Shown here piece after piece: positions 1 through 4,666 of a DNA stretch of 6,418 bases (positions are counted from its first letter, which is position 1; each line of letters begins with the position of its first letter). Below the pieces are notes generated by a model that was not told the DNA's origin, did no database searches, and saw nothing but the letters and a program-made list of their open reading frames with translations. Position numbers and translations under genes: made by a program. Origin of the DNA: JACCYQ01 sp036675565 (lineage in GTDB: Bacteria > Bacteroidota > Bacteroidia > Chitinophagales > Chitinophagaceae); contig JAKFER010000149.1 of NCBI GenBank assembly GCA_036675565.1, forward strand, positions 1-6,418. The letters run 5' to 3'.

Positions 1-170
1 CTGTGGTTTTAGAAGATAACTGCTGGGTTGGTTTTGGAGCTGTAATTTTACCCGGTGTAAAATTGGGTGAAGGTTGCGTGGTAGCATCTAAAACTGTGAT
101 CAGCGAAGATGTACCTCCATATGCGGTGGTCGCTGGCAGCCCTGCCAGGATCGTAAAATACCTGCGTTGA
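1..170 (+). CDS. Hexapeptide-repeat acyltransferase, C-terminal 55 residues (5' end outside window)
   Basis: The frame read from base 3 is open to a TGA at 168-170 and gives the end of a left-handed beta-helix acyltransferase. Visible are the imperfect hexapeptide turns (VVLEDNCWVGFGAVIL, then PGVKLGEGCVVASKTVI) and the typical closing motif VPPYAVVAGSPARIVKYL. In this family (LacA/Maa/WcaF/NodL-type O- or N-acetyltransferases) the trimer binds acetyl-CoA between neighbouring helices, and the GSPA segment caps the helix. The protein is normally cytosolic and modifies sugars, often for cell-surface polysaccharide. The acceptor substrate cannot be told from this fragment, and the catalytic His lies upstream of the window. 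The next gene on the same strand starts 132 bases later, so co-transcription is uncertain. Family call is confident; the exact substrate is unknown. Confidence 0.9.
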   Translation, partial: VVLEDNCWVGFGAVILPGVKLGEGCVVASKTVISEDVPPYAVVAGSPARIVKYLR

Positions 171-282
171 AAATAATGATGATTTTCCGGCAATAAATAA
201 AAATGTATGCAGGCTAATTAATTGCTTACTATTCATTTGATTTTGCAACATTGATACAGTAATAATTTTCATAACAATGCAT

Positions 283-305
283 CATGCAATTATTTTTGTT
301 GCATG
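283..305 (+). promoter_or_regulatory. Inverted repeat covering the start codon of the methyltransferase gene
   Basis: CATGCAA (283-289) and TTGCATG (299-305) are perfect 7-base inverted arms around a 9-base T-rich spacer. The right arm includes the ATG at 303-305. In RNA this could form a small hairpin that hides the start codon; in DNA it could be an operator. The stem is short, so either role is conjecture. Confidence 0.3.
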
Positions 306-905
306 AATGATTTGCTGCGATTTTATCTTCCCATATTTTTATTATTGTACCTGCTGATCATTTTTGTTTTACCAGGTATAAGAACATTTCGGCAAACAGG
401 AATTAACCCAATGGTATTTGGTAAAACAGATAATGCCCATGATTTCATAGGCAGCATAATGAAACTGCTGTCCGCATTACCCATCATATTTGTCAGCATT
501 TACGCTTTGAATGAAAATGTATACCAAATGCTGGTTCCTGTACCCTACCTGCAAAAATATTCTTTTCAACTTGTTGGATTGATCATGATGCACCTTTCCA
601 TGTTCTGGATCATTGTAGCACAATTCCAGATGAAAAATGCCTGGCGCATAGGCATTGACGAAAAAAATAAAACCATGCTGGTTACACATGGTATGTTCAG
701 CATCAGCCGAAACCCAGTCTTTGCCGGTATGCTGGTGAGTGGATGGGGATTGTTTCTTGTTTTGCCCAATATCCTCAGTTTCTTTTCAGCCGCCTGTACA
801 CATATCATTTTACAAATTCAAATAAGACTGGAAGAAGTTCATTTATTAAAACAGCATGGAACTGTTTATGAAACTTATAAAGCAAATGTGAGGCGGTTGT
901 TTTAG
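303..905 (+). CDS. Membrane methyltransferase of the isoprenylcysteine carboxyl methyltransferase (ICMT/PEMT-like) family
   Basis: A 200-residue integral membrane protein. Hydrophobic segments lie at about residues 7-24, 50-69, 86-107 and 140-170. The C-terminal half carries the family signature: LVTHGMFSISRNPVFAGML (126-144), which in ICMT-type enzymes forms part of the S-adenosylmethionine site, then EE at 177-178 and the closing HGTVYETYKANVRR (185-198). Characterised relatives use SAM to methylate prenylcysteine or phospholipids within the membrane. The bacterial versions are mostly of unknown substrate, so only a general SAM-dependent membrane methyltransferase role is supported. RNP replaces the RHP of eukaryotic ICMT, which is common in bacterial members. 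The start at 303 has no Shine-Dalgarno site, only T-rich sequence, and lies inside a small inverted repeat. The gene converges on the oxidoreductase that ends at 1020. Confidence 0.85.
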   Translation: MNDLLRFYLPIFLLLYLLIIFVLPGIRTFRQTGINPMVFGKTDNAHDFIGSIMKLLSALPIIFVSIYALNENVYQMLVPVPYLQKYSFQLVGLIMMHLSMFWIIVAQFQMKNAWRIGIDEKNKTMLVTHGMFSISRNPVFAGMLVSGWGLFLVLPNILSFFSAACTHIILQIQIRLEEVHLLKQHGTVYETYKANVRRLF

Positions 906-1019
906 CAGTAAAAAATAGTCTCGCATTTTTAAATTTAAAATGTCCCAGGAATAACATTCTTCATTTTGCGCATTCTCATATTTCTCATGATCACGGGCAT
1001 GTTCATACGACAGAAATTA
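906..1019. other. Convergent intergenic region with a weak AT-rich palindrome
   Basis: This 114-base gap lies between the converging methyltransferase and oxidoreductase genes. The only structure I see is an AT-rich near-palindrome at 924-942 (CATTTT, then AAATTT, then AAAATG). It could help termination in both directions, but it has no GC-rich stem, so I do not call it a terminator. Confidence 0.3.
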
Positions 1020-2069
1020 TTAAGACGGCATTTTAGCCGGATGATTAAGTGCAAATTTATCCTGGCCATTTATCTCGTGCATGATCTCCGAAAATAAACG
1101 ATAAGATTTTACCCGGTCTTCATGATTATACATATTAGAAACCACAATTAATTCATCAACACCGGTTTTGGCAATAAATTTTTCCGTATTCTTTTTCACT
1201 GTATCCTTTGTTCCTGTGAAAGTATATTTCAGCATTTGCTGAAAGGTAGGATGTTGCGCCATTTCTCTTAACTCCTCCGTCATTTCTGTTGGCTCCTGCA
1301 AATAATCGCTTTTGCCCGTCAATACATTCAGAAACATCCTGATCAATGAAGTTGACATTTTTTCTGCTTCCTGGTCAGTATCTGCAATCATCACATTTAT
1401 ACCAGCCATGCTATAGGGTGCCAGTAAATATTTTGAGGGTTGAAATTCATTGTCATAAATGTTCAATGCGTCAAATAAATAGGTAGTTGCAAAATGGCTT
1501 GCAAATACATATGGCAACCCCAGCCTGGCAGCAACATGTGCGCTGTCTGTACTGGAACCTAAAATATATAAAGGGACAGTTACTCCTTCTGCCACCGTAG
1601 CACGAACTTTGGCATCCTTATTATCCAAAGAAAAGTACTGTTGAATCTGTTTAATTTCATCAGGAAAATTGTATACAGAGTTCATCCTGTCTGAACGAAT
1701 AGCATGCGCTGTAACCTGGTCGGTGCCGGGTGCCCTGCCCAATCCCAGGTCAATCCGCCCTGGATACATTGTCCCCAACGTTCCAAATTGTTCTGCAACA
1801 ATCAGTGGTGAATGATTGGGGAGCATGATACCACCAGAGCCAACCCTGATGTTTTTTGTACCACCGGCTATATAACCTATCAATACTGAGGTTGCCGAAC
1901 TGGCGATGCTGATAGCGTTATGATGTTCGGCCAGCCAAAACCGGTTGTAACCAAATGTTTCCGCCTTCTGTGCGAGGTCAAGACTTTTTTTAAAACTTTC
2001 TGACGGATTGCTGCCCTTTGTTACAAAAGCCAGTTCTAATATGGAATAAAGAATATTCTTTTTGGTCAT
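1020..2069 (-). CDS. LLM-class flavin-dependent oxidoreductase (luciferase-like monooxygenase, YhbW/MsnO8-like)
   Basis: A 349-residue protein of the bacterial luciferase superfamily, a TIM-barrel fold using FMNH2 or F420H2. Conserved blocks in order: WLAEHHN (45-51), SATSVLIGYIA (58-68), GSGGIMLPNHSPL (77-89), AEQFGTL (92-98), YPGRIDLGLGRAPGTD (102-117), LGSSTDSA (170-177) and GLPYVFASHF (184-193). These match E. coli YhbW closely from memory, and the length is near the roughly 335 residues of that protein. Members oxidise small organic substrates with a reduced flavin supplied by a partner reductase. The substrate here is unknown, and no flavin reductase gene lies nearby. The ATG at 2069 is followed at once by the conserved N-terminus, which supports this start. 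It is divergent from the DoxX gene across a 350-base region with two palindromes, so shared control is possible. Confidence 0.9.
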   Translation of the reverse strand: MTKKNILYSILELAFVTKGSNPSESFKKSLDLAQKAETFGYNRFWLAEHHNAISIASSATSVLIGYIAGGTKNIRVGSGGIMLPNHSPLIVAEQFGTLGTMYPGRIDLGLGRAPGTDQVTAHAIRSDRMNSVYNFPDEIKQIQQYFSLDNKDAKVRATVAEGVTVPLYILGSSTDSAHVAARLGLPYVFASHFATTYLFDALNIYDNEFQPSKYLLAPYSMAGINVMIADTDQEAEKMSTSLIRMFLNVLTGKSDYLQEPTEMTEELREMAQHPTFQQMLKYTFTGTKDTVKKNTEKFIAKTGVDELIVVSNMYNHEDRVKSYRLFSEIMHEINGQDKFALNHPAKMPS

Positions 2070-2249
2070 TTATAAATATTTAATGTCAAGCATTCCTGCT
2101 AATGTTTAACAGTAATAAGCCCATTTAGTTTTACTGCTTGTTAATTCATTTTGTAGGCCGGTTAATTTTTTATGATTTATTGGGGTACAACAATTTATAA
2201 ATGTGTTGAAAAACGCGATTATATCGTTGCATTATAACTTGCTTTGATA

Positions 2250-2264
2250 ATCAGGTTACCTGAT
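2250..2264. promoter_or_regulatory. Perfect 15-base palindrome, probable operator
   Basis: ATCAGGT-T-ACCTGAT has 7-base arms around a single central base. Such compact dyads typically bind dimeric helix-turn-helix regulators. It lies 181 bases before the oxidoreductase start and 157 bases before the DoxX start. The binding protein is unknown, and no regulator gene of a suitable type is next to it. Confidence 0.45.
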
Positions 2265-2322
2265 ATTAAGATAGATTTCTGATTGTTTACATTTTGCCAA
2301 AAATGTTACAGAGAAAGAATAT

Positions 2323-2338
2323 CGTGACTAAAATCACG
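2323..2338. promoter_or_regulatory. CRP/FNR-family-like binding site
   Basis: CGTGA-CTAAAA-TCACG is a perfect dyad with 5-base arms and a 6-base spacer. It fits the GTGA-N6-TCAC core recognised by CRP/FNR-superfamily regulators in other bacteria. Its centre (2330.5) lies about 41 bases before a start point predicted from the -7-like element TTCTTTTG (2360-2367). That is the position expected of a class II activator site for the DoxX-DsrE unit. The motif is seen directly; its function and the start point are inferred. Confidence 0.45.
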
Positions 2339-2359
2339 CATTAAACTTTCCGCTTCAAT

Positions 2360-2367
2360 TTCTTTTG
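2360..2367 (+). promoter_or_regulatory. Possible Bacteroidota -7 element for the DoxX-DsrE unit
   Basis: TTCTTTTG differs at one fixed base from the Bacteroidota -7 consensus TAnnTTTG. No good -33 TTG is seen at the usual distance. It would place transcription start near 2372, with a leader of about 48 bases. Weak alone; the CRP-like dyad placed about 41 bases upstream gives modest support. Confidence 0.2.
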
Positions 2368-2420
2368 CCCATATCAATAACACGGCAAACAATTCATAGC
2401 ACTATAAAAACAATAATGTG

Positions 2421-2831
2421 ATGACTAAAATTAATTTTGTTTTATTCAGGGCGTTTACAAGCCTGATTTTTATTTACGCAGGATTAAATCACTTTCTAAA
2501 TACAGGAAAAGTTTTTAACAGGCTTTCTAAAAGTGAATTGTATGGATTGATACCAAATGAAAATTTATTTAAAGTAGTCATTTTGGTTTCAGGATTTATA
2601 ATGGCTACGGGTGGAATTTTCCTGCTTATGGGGTTGATGCAAAGAAAAGTTGCATTTGCTCTCCTGTTCATGCTGATACCGATTACACTTTCTGTACAAT
2701 TAGACAATCTAAATGATCTTGGACCTTTTTTTAAAAATGTTGCTATTGCAGGCAGCTTAATATTTATCATAAACATTAAACAATATGAAATACAAACATC
2801 TCCTGTTCGCAATCATAACAGTACTTTTTAG
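2421..2831 (+). CDS. DoxX-family membrane protein
   Basis: From the ATG at 2421 the protein has 136 residues and four hydrophobic helices at about residues 5-23, 48-70, 75-93 and 104-118, the normal topology and size of the DoxX family. The first helix carries the typical start (FRAFTSLIFIYAGLNHFLN), and the second and third give GFIMATGGIFLLMGL and KVAFALLFMLIP. DoxX proteins relate to the DoxD subunit of archaeal thiosulfate:quinone oxidoreductase; bacterial members are linked to redox, thiol and sulfur stress, but most lack an assigned reaction. A GTG three bases earlier (2418) is in frame but less likely as the start. The last 47 bases overlap the DsrE-like gene in another frame, pointing to one operon and probable translational coupling. 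The sulfur link of both families makes a joint role reasonable but unproven. Confidence 0.85.
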   Translation: MTKINFVLFRAFTSLIFIYAGLNHFLNTGKVFNRLSKSELYGLIPNENLFKVVILVSGFIMATGGIFLLMGLMQRKVAFALLFMLIPITLSVQLDNLNDLGPFFKNVAIAGSLIFIINIKQYEIQTSPVRNHNSTF

Positions 2832-3210
2832 TTCCGCAGTTTTTTCTCAATCAAATCATGAAAGTCAAAAAGACAATCTTTTGTTTTTATTAAGACAAAA
2901 GGAGCATATTAACCAGGCCTTAAAAACCGTTGAATCATTGGCCGGAAAGGCTGACACAAAATTAAACACTGGCCAAATTGTAATCATTGTTTGTGGAGAA
3001 GCAGTTACTTCCCTTACTTCCAATGAAGCTGAGGCATGGGTTCAGCGTATCAGTAAACATCCAAACGTAAGTATCATGGCATGTGGCTTATCCCTTAACA
3101 AATTCAATAAATCAAAAAATGACCTAGTAAAAGGAATTGAATACACGGAAAATGGATTTATAAAAGCATTCGAATTACAAAAACAAGGCTACCTATCAGT
3201 AGAACTTTGA
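2785..3210 (+). CDS. Exported DsrE-like (sulfur-relay family) protein
   Basis: A 141-residue protein with an N-terminal signal peptide: Lys at residues 2 and 4, a hydrophobic core at about 5-20, and probable cleavage after FS at residue 21, leaving Gln22. The mature part resembles the DsrE/DsrF/YchN fold: a strand with IVIIVCGEAV (65-74), a helix, then VSIMACGLSLNKF (95-107) and a C-terminal strand with GYLSVEL. Cys70 and Cys100 are the only cysteines; Cys100, in the ACG context, sits where DsrE-type proteins carry their sulfur-transfer cysteine. Classical DsrE works in the cytosol as a sulfurtransferase, so an exported form in the periplasm is a variant whose partner is unknown. The start is secure because the signal peptide begins there and the next Met is at residue 98, although it overlaps DoxX by 47 bases. 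The unit ends at the terminator at 3239-3269. Confidence 0.75.
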   Translation: MKYKHLLFAIITVLFSSAVFSQSNHESQKDNLLFLLRQKEHINQALKTVESLAGKADTKLNTGQIVIIVCGEAVTSLTSNEAEAWVQRISKHPNVSIMACGLSLNKFNKSKNDLVKGIEYTENGFIKAFELQKQGYLSVEL

Positions 3211-3238
3211 TAAACTATTTAGTTTAGAAAAATGAATA

Positions 3239-3269
3239 AAAAAAATGCAGCGACGTGCTGCATTTTTTT
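3239..3269. terminator. Bidirectional intrinsic terminator between the DsrE-like and thioredoxin genes
   Basis: A7-TGCAGC (3239-3251) pairs perfectly with GCTGCA-T7 (3257-3269) around a GACGT loop, giving a 13-base-pair stem. Read on either strand, the GC-rich TGCAGC core is followed by a seven-T run. It therefore fits rho-independent termination both for the DsrE-like gene ending at 3210 (+) and for the thioredoxin gene ending at 3297 (-). Confidence 0.9.
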
Positions 3270-3296
3270 AAACTGAAAATAATATAAATTTTAGAT

Positions 3297-3671
3297 CTAT
3301 CCTGGCTGATTGGTCTTATCCAACAACCTTTCCCTGATAACTTTTTCAAAAGCCTTTTTTGGAATAGCCCCTGTTTGAACCATAGGCGCCTCATTCATAG
3401 GAATAAATAAAAATGTTGGAATACTTTGAATACCAAACATGGCCGACATCTCTTCCTCTTTTTCCGTATCCACTTTATATATGGTAAGTTCTCCTTCAAA
3501 TTCAGAAGACAGTTCCTCCAATACAGGAGCCACAGTTTTACAAGGGCCACACCAATCAGCATAGAAATCAATTATTGCAGGTGTGTTTCCCTGGTAATTC
3601 CATTCTGTCTCTTTTTCAAAATCAAAAATTTTTTCTTTAAAATCCTGTAGGGTTAAATTTATTACCGGCAT
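3297..3671 (-). CDS. Thioredoxin
   Basis: A 124-residue single-domain thioredoxin without a signal peptide, so probably cytosolic. The active site is FYADWCGPCK with redox cysteines Cys41 and Cys44. The conserved Asp35 before the active site (IIDFYADWC) and the cis-proline Pro85 in IQSIPTFLF are present, as is the VDTEKEEEMSAMFGI stretch before it. Thioredoxin reduces protein disulfides using electrons from thioredoxin reductase. The N-terminus is about 15 residues longer than in E. coli TrxA, with an acidic stretch (FDFEKETEWNYQGNTP) before the core. That form is common in Bacteroidota, from memory. The gene stands alone, convergent with the DsrE-like gene and divergent from the copper-storage gene. 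Which trx paralogue it is cannot be decided here, so no symbol is given. Confidence 0.95.
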   Translation of the reverse strand: MPVINLTLQDFKEKIFDFEKETEWNYQGNTPAIIDFYADWCGPCKTVAPVLEELSSEFEGELTIYKVDTEKEEEMSAMFGIQSIPTFLFIPMNEAPMVQTGAIPKKAFEKVIRERLLDKTNQPG

Positions 3672-3856
3672 ATCATTGATATTATTATTAAAAAATACTT
3701 TAAGAAACTACAGGCAAGTATCATGCCTACCCCGCTTCATAGATTTATTTCACATCTAAATCATATCGTTTTATGTTAACTAAAAATAATTATTAGCTAA
3801 AATCAAAAGGCATACTAATTGCATTCATATATTTTTTTAATATTAAAGCGATTGTT
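3672..3856. other. Divergent intergenic region between thioredoxin and copper-storage genes
   Basis: This AT-rich region of 185 bases should hold promoters in both directions, but I find no good TAnnTTTG element on either strand. An inverted repeat AGGCA (3712-3716) and TGCCT (3724-3728), with a 7-base spacer, is the only dyad noted. It is too short to assign. Confidence 0.3.
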
Positions 3857-4183
3857 ATGAATGATTATCACACCTACAAATCCTGTATTGACGCATGTTT
3901 GCAATGTGCCGCTGTTTGTAATCACTGCGCCAGTTCCTGTACACAGGAAGATGACATTAAAATGATGTCGAAATGTATTCAACTGGATATGGAATGTGCA
4001 GCCCTATGTTATGCCGCAGCCCAGTTAATGAGTTTGGGTAGTGAAAAATCAAAAGAAATTTGCGCCTTGTGTGCAGATATTTGCGAAAAATGTGGCGCAG
4101 AATGTGGCAAACATCAAACCAAACATTGCCAGGAATGTGCAGACATGTGCAGAAAATGCGCTGAAGAATGCAGGAAAATGTAA
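3857..4183 (+). CDS. Cytosolic four-helix-bundle copper-storage protein (Csp3/DUF326 type)
   Basis: A 108-residue protein with 19 cysteines (10, 14, 17, 21, 24, 28, 40, 47, 51, 69, 72, 76, 79, 83, 91, 94, 98, 101 and 105). They are spaced mostly as CxxC and CxxxC, which place them on the inner face of helices. This pattern is the hallmark of Csp proteins, where a four-helix bundle lines its core with thiolates that bind many Cu(I) ions. Helix ends fit about residues 4-28, 32-58, 62-83 and 88-107. There is no Tat or Sec signal peptide, which places it with cytosolic Csp3 rather than exported Csp1. Two extra His (86 and 90) lie near the last turn and could help metal entry. The expected role is buffering excess copper in the cytosol. 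No copper ATPase or metal sensor gene lies beside it. A strong terminator follows 8 bases after the stop. Confidence 0.9.
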   Translation: MNDYHTYKSCIDACLQCAAVCNHCASSCTQEDDIKMMSKCIQLDMECAALCYAAAQLMSLGSEKSKEICALCADICEKCGAECGKHQTKHCQECADMCRKCAEECRKM

Positions 4184-4190
4184 TTAAATG

Positions 4191-4225
4191 TAAAACGCTA
4201 TAACAAACATCGTTATAGCGTTTTA
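4191..4225. terminator. Strong hairpin terminator after the copper-storage gene, probably bidirectional
   Basis: TAAAACGCTATAAC (4191-4204) pairs perfectly with GTTATAGCGTTTTA (4212-4225) around a 7-base loop, a 14-base-pair stem. On the plus strand the core is followed by TTTTATTTA, which suits termination of the Csp gene ending at 4183. On the minus strand the stem also ends in TTTTA, so it could terminate the small minus-strand gene ending at 4281. Confidence 0.85.
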
Positions 4226-4280
4226 TTTACAAGTATCCATATCCGTTGATTTTTTGGTGGGAAAAATGATTTCAATTAAA

Positions 4281-4364
4281 CTATTGAACTAATCCCACAA
4301 ATATCAATATTGGAATGGACAGCAACAAGACCGCAAACTCAGCGGCAAACTTCAGCTTTTCCAT
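4281..4364 (-). CDS. Putative 27-residue single-helix membrane microprotein
   Basis: The ATG at 4364 opens a 27-codon frame ending in TAG at 4281-4283. It starts MEKLKFAAEF, with a charged amphipathic beginning, and continues as one hydrophobic helix (AVLLLSIPILIFVGLV, residues 11-26) ending in Gln27, the layout of small bacterial inner-membrane proteins. Before the start is A-rich sequence (CACAAAACAAATCAA), typical of Bacteroidota. Upstream lie a promoter-like pair (TTG 4458-4456, GATCTTTG 4435-4428) and a LytTR-type repeat pair (4499-4470). Downstream lies a bidirectional hairpin. This orderly gene-like arrangement is the main argument that it is real. I do not recognise the family, and no partner is known. 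It could modulate the neighbouring sensor kinase or another membrane complex, but that is speculation. A chance ORF remains possible. Confidence 0.45.
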   Translation of the reverse strand: MEKLKFAAEFAVLLLSIPILIFVGLVQ

Positions 4365-4441
4365 TTGATTTGTTTTGTGCCGGGATCAAATTTCTTTGCC
4401 AGGCGATGAATAATATTGTTTACTACACAAAGATCCATCAT
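4352..4441 (-). CDS. Doubtful 29-residue ORF overlapping the microprotein start
   Basis: Two tandem ATGs (4441 and 4438) open a frame ending in TGA at 4354-4352, overlapping the microprotein start by 13 bases in another frame. The product starts MMDLCVVNNIIHRLAKK and has a basic, soluble C-terminal half ending in KWKS. The frame stays open about 29 codons upstream of the ATG without another ATG. If the promoter-like sequence at 4428-4458 is used, this start would lie outside the transcript. I do not recognise it. It may be a leader ORF, a remnant, or chance. Confidence 0.15.
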   Translation of the reverse strand: MMDLCVVNNIIHRLAKKFDPGTKQIKWKS

Positions 4442-4458
4442 CACAGAAAGCAGGTCAA
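4428..4458 (-). promoter_or_regulatory. Possible Bacteroidota promoter for the minus-strand microprotein
   Basis: On the minus strand, TTG (4458-4456) is followed after 20 bases by GATCTTTG (4435-4428), one base off the -7 consensus TAnnTTTG. Spacing is in the range described for Bacteroidota housekeeping promoters. Transcription would start near 4423, about 60 bases before the microprotein ATG. The LytTR-type pair ends 11 bases upstream of the TTG, a suitable place for an activator. Confidence 0.35.
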
Positions 4459-4469
4459 TCGAACAAATA

Positions 4470-4499
4470 ACGAATTGAATTAAACGTGTAGTGAATTGT
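4470..4499 (-). promoter_or_regulatory. LytTR-type direct repeat pair on the minus strand
   Basis: Read on the minus strand, ACAATTCAC (4499-4491), 12 bases, then TCAATTCGT (4478-4470). Both share the CAATTC core, and the start-to-start distance is 21 bases. This is the geometry of LytTR regulator targets, whose published consensus is two 9-base boxes [TA][AC][CA]GTTN[AG][TG] separated by 12-13 bases. The boxes match it at 7 and 8 of 9 positions. It faces the microprotein at 4281-4364. Confidence 0.5.
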
Positions 4500-4584
4500 A
4501 AAAAGAAAGGATTATAAAGTTGTTCAGCTTTCGGTTAAATTAGGAAACTTTCATTATTCCATTCTTCATACTATCAAGCGGAGA

Positions 4585-4614
4585 ACAATTCATTCAGCAT
4601 TCCCGGCAATTCAT
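4585..4614 (+). promoter_or_regulatory. LytTR-type direct repeat pair upstream of the sensor kinase
   Basis: ACAATTCAT (4585-4593), 12 bases, then GCAATTCAT (4606-4614). The boxes agree at 8 of 9 bases and repeat with a 21-base period, two helical turns. This fits LytTR-domain binding sites. The pair ends 52 bases before the kinase ATG, a suitable distance for control of its promoter. The likely binder is the LytTR regulator encoded at 5852. Confidence 0.55.
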
Positions 4615-4628
4615 CCCAATAGATGAAG

Positions 4629-4654
4629 TTGTATGCTTTAAAAAAGTAAATTAG
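4629..4654 (+). promoter_or_regulatory. Weak promoter candidate for the sensor kinase
   Basis: TTG (4629-4631) and TAAATTAG (4647-4654, one base off TAnnTTTG) are 15 bases apart, shorter than usual. Transcription would begin about 6 bases before the ATG, giving an almost leaderless message. Offered only as the best candidate downstream of the repeat pair. Confidence 0.15.
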
Positions 4655-4666
4655 TGGTACAATAGT

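Larger units (their letters stand above)
2070..2420. other. Divergent intergenic region between the oxidoreductase and DoxX genes
   Basis: This AT-rich stretch of about 350 bases has no convincing ORF. It holds two operator-like palindromes (2250-2264 and 2323-2338), a weaker CGAT-TAT-ATCG inverted repeat at 2216-2226, and a possible -7 element for the DoxX gene at 2360-2367. No clear promoter for the minus-strand gene was recognised. Confidence 0.5.
4226..4666. other. Region between the Csp terminator and kinase start: a microprotein and regulatory repeats
   Basis: These 441 bases are not empty. From left to right they contain a 27-codon minus-strand ORF for a hydrophobic peptide (4281-4364), a second small minus-strand ORF overlapping its start (4352-4441), a promoter-like sequence on the minus strand (4428-4458), a minus-strand LytTR-type repeat pair (4470-4499) and a plus-strand LytTR-type repeat pair (4585-4614) before the kinase. 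I see nothing definite in 4226-4280 or 4500-4584. Confidence 0.6.

Noticed and set aside
274..282. ACAATGCAT before the methyltransferase gene, one base off the repeat box.
   Set aside because: It breaks the central TTC core, and no partner box occurs at the required spacing.
924..942. AT-rich near-palindrome between converging genes, considered as a terminator.
   Set aside because: It has no GC-containing stem and one unpaired base near the centre; it is weak compared with the two clear hairpins in the window.
2141..2170. TTAATTCAT and TTAATTTTT repeated with a 21-base period in the divergent region.
   Set aside because: They fit the LytTR consensus poorly and consist of low-complexity TTAATT in AT-rich DNA, so chance is likely.
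2389..2397. A single ACAATTCAT box upstream of the DoxX gene, identical to the box before the kinase.
   Set aside because: There is no good partner 21 bases to either side (the downstream position reads ACAATAATG), so it lacks the paired geometry used to call the other sites.
2489..2812. Minus-strand ORF of 107 codons opposite the DoxX gene.
   Set aside because: DoxX and its overlap partner explain this region, the minus-strand product shows no recognisable motif, and it reads as an antisense shadow of transmembrane codons.
3712..3728. AGGCA and TGCCT inverted repeat with nearby TACCCCG, considered as a CsoR-type copper operator.
   Set aside because: The arms are only 5 bases and do not resemble the G/C-rich dyads of CsoR sites; no sensor gene is nearby.
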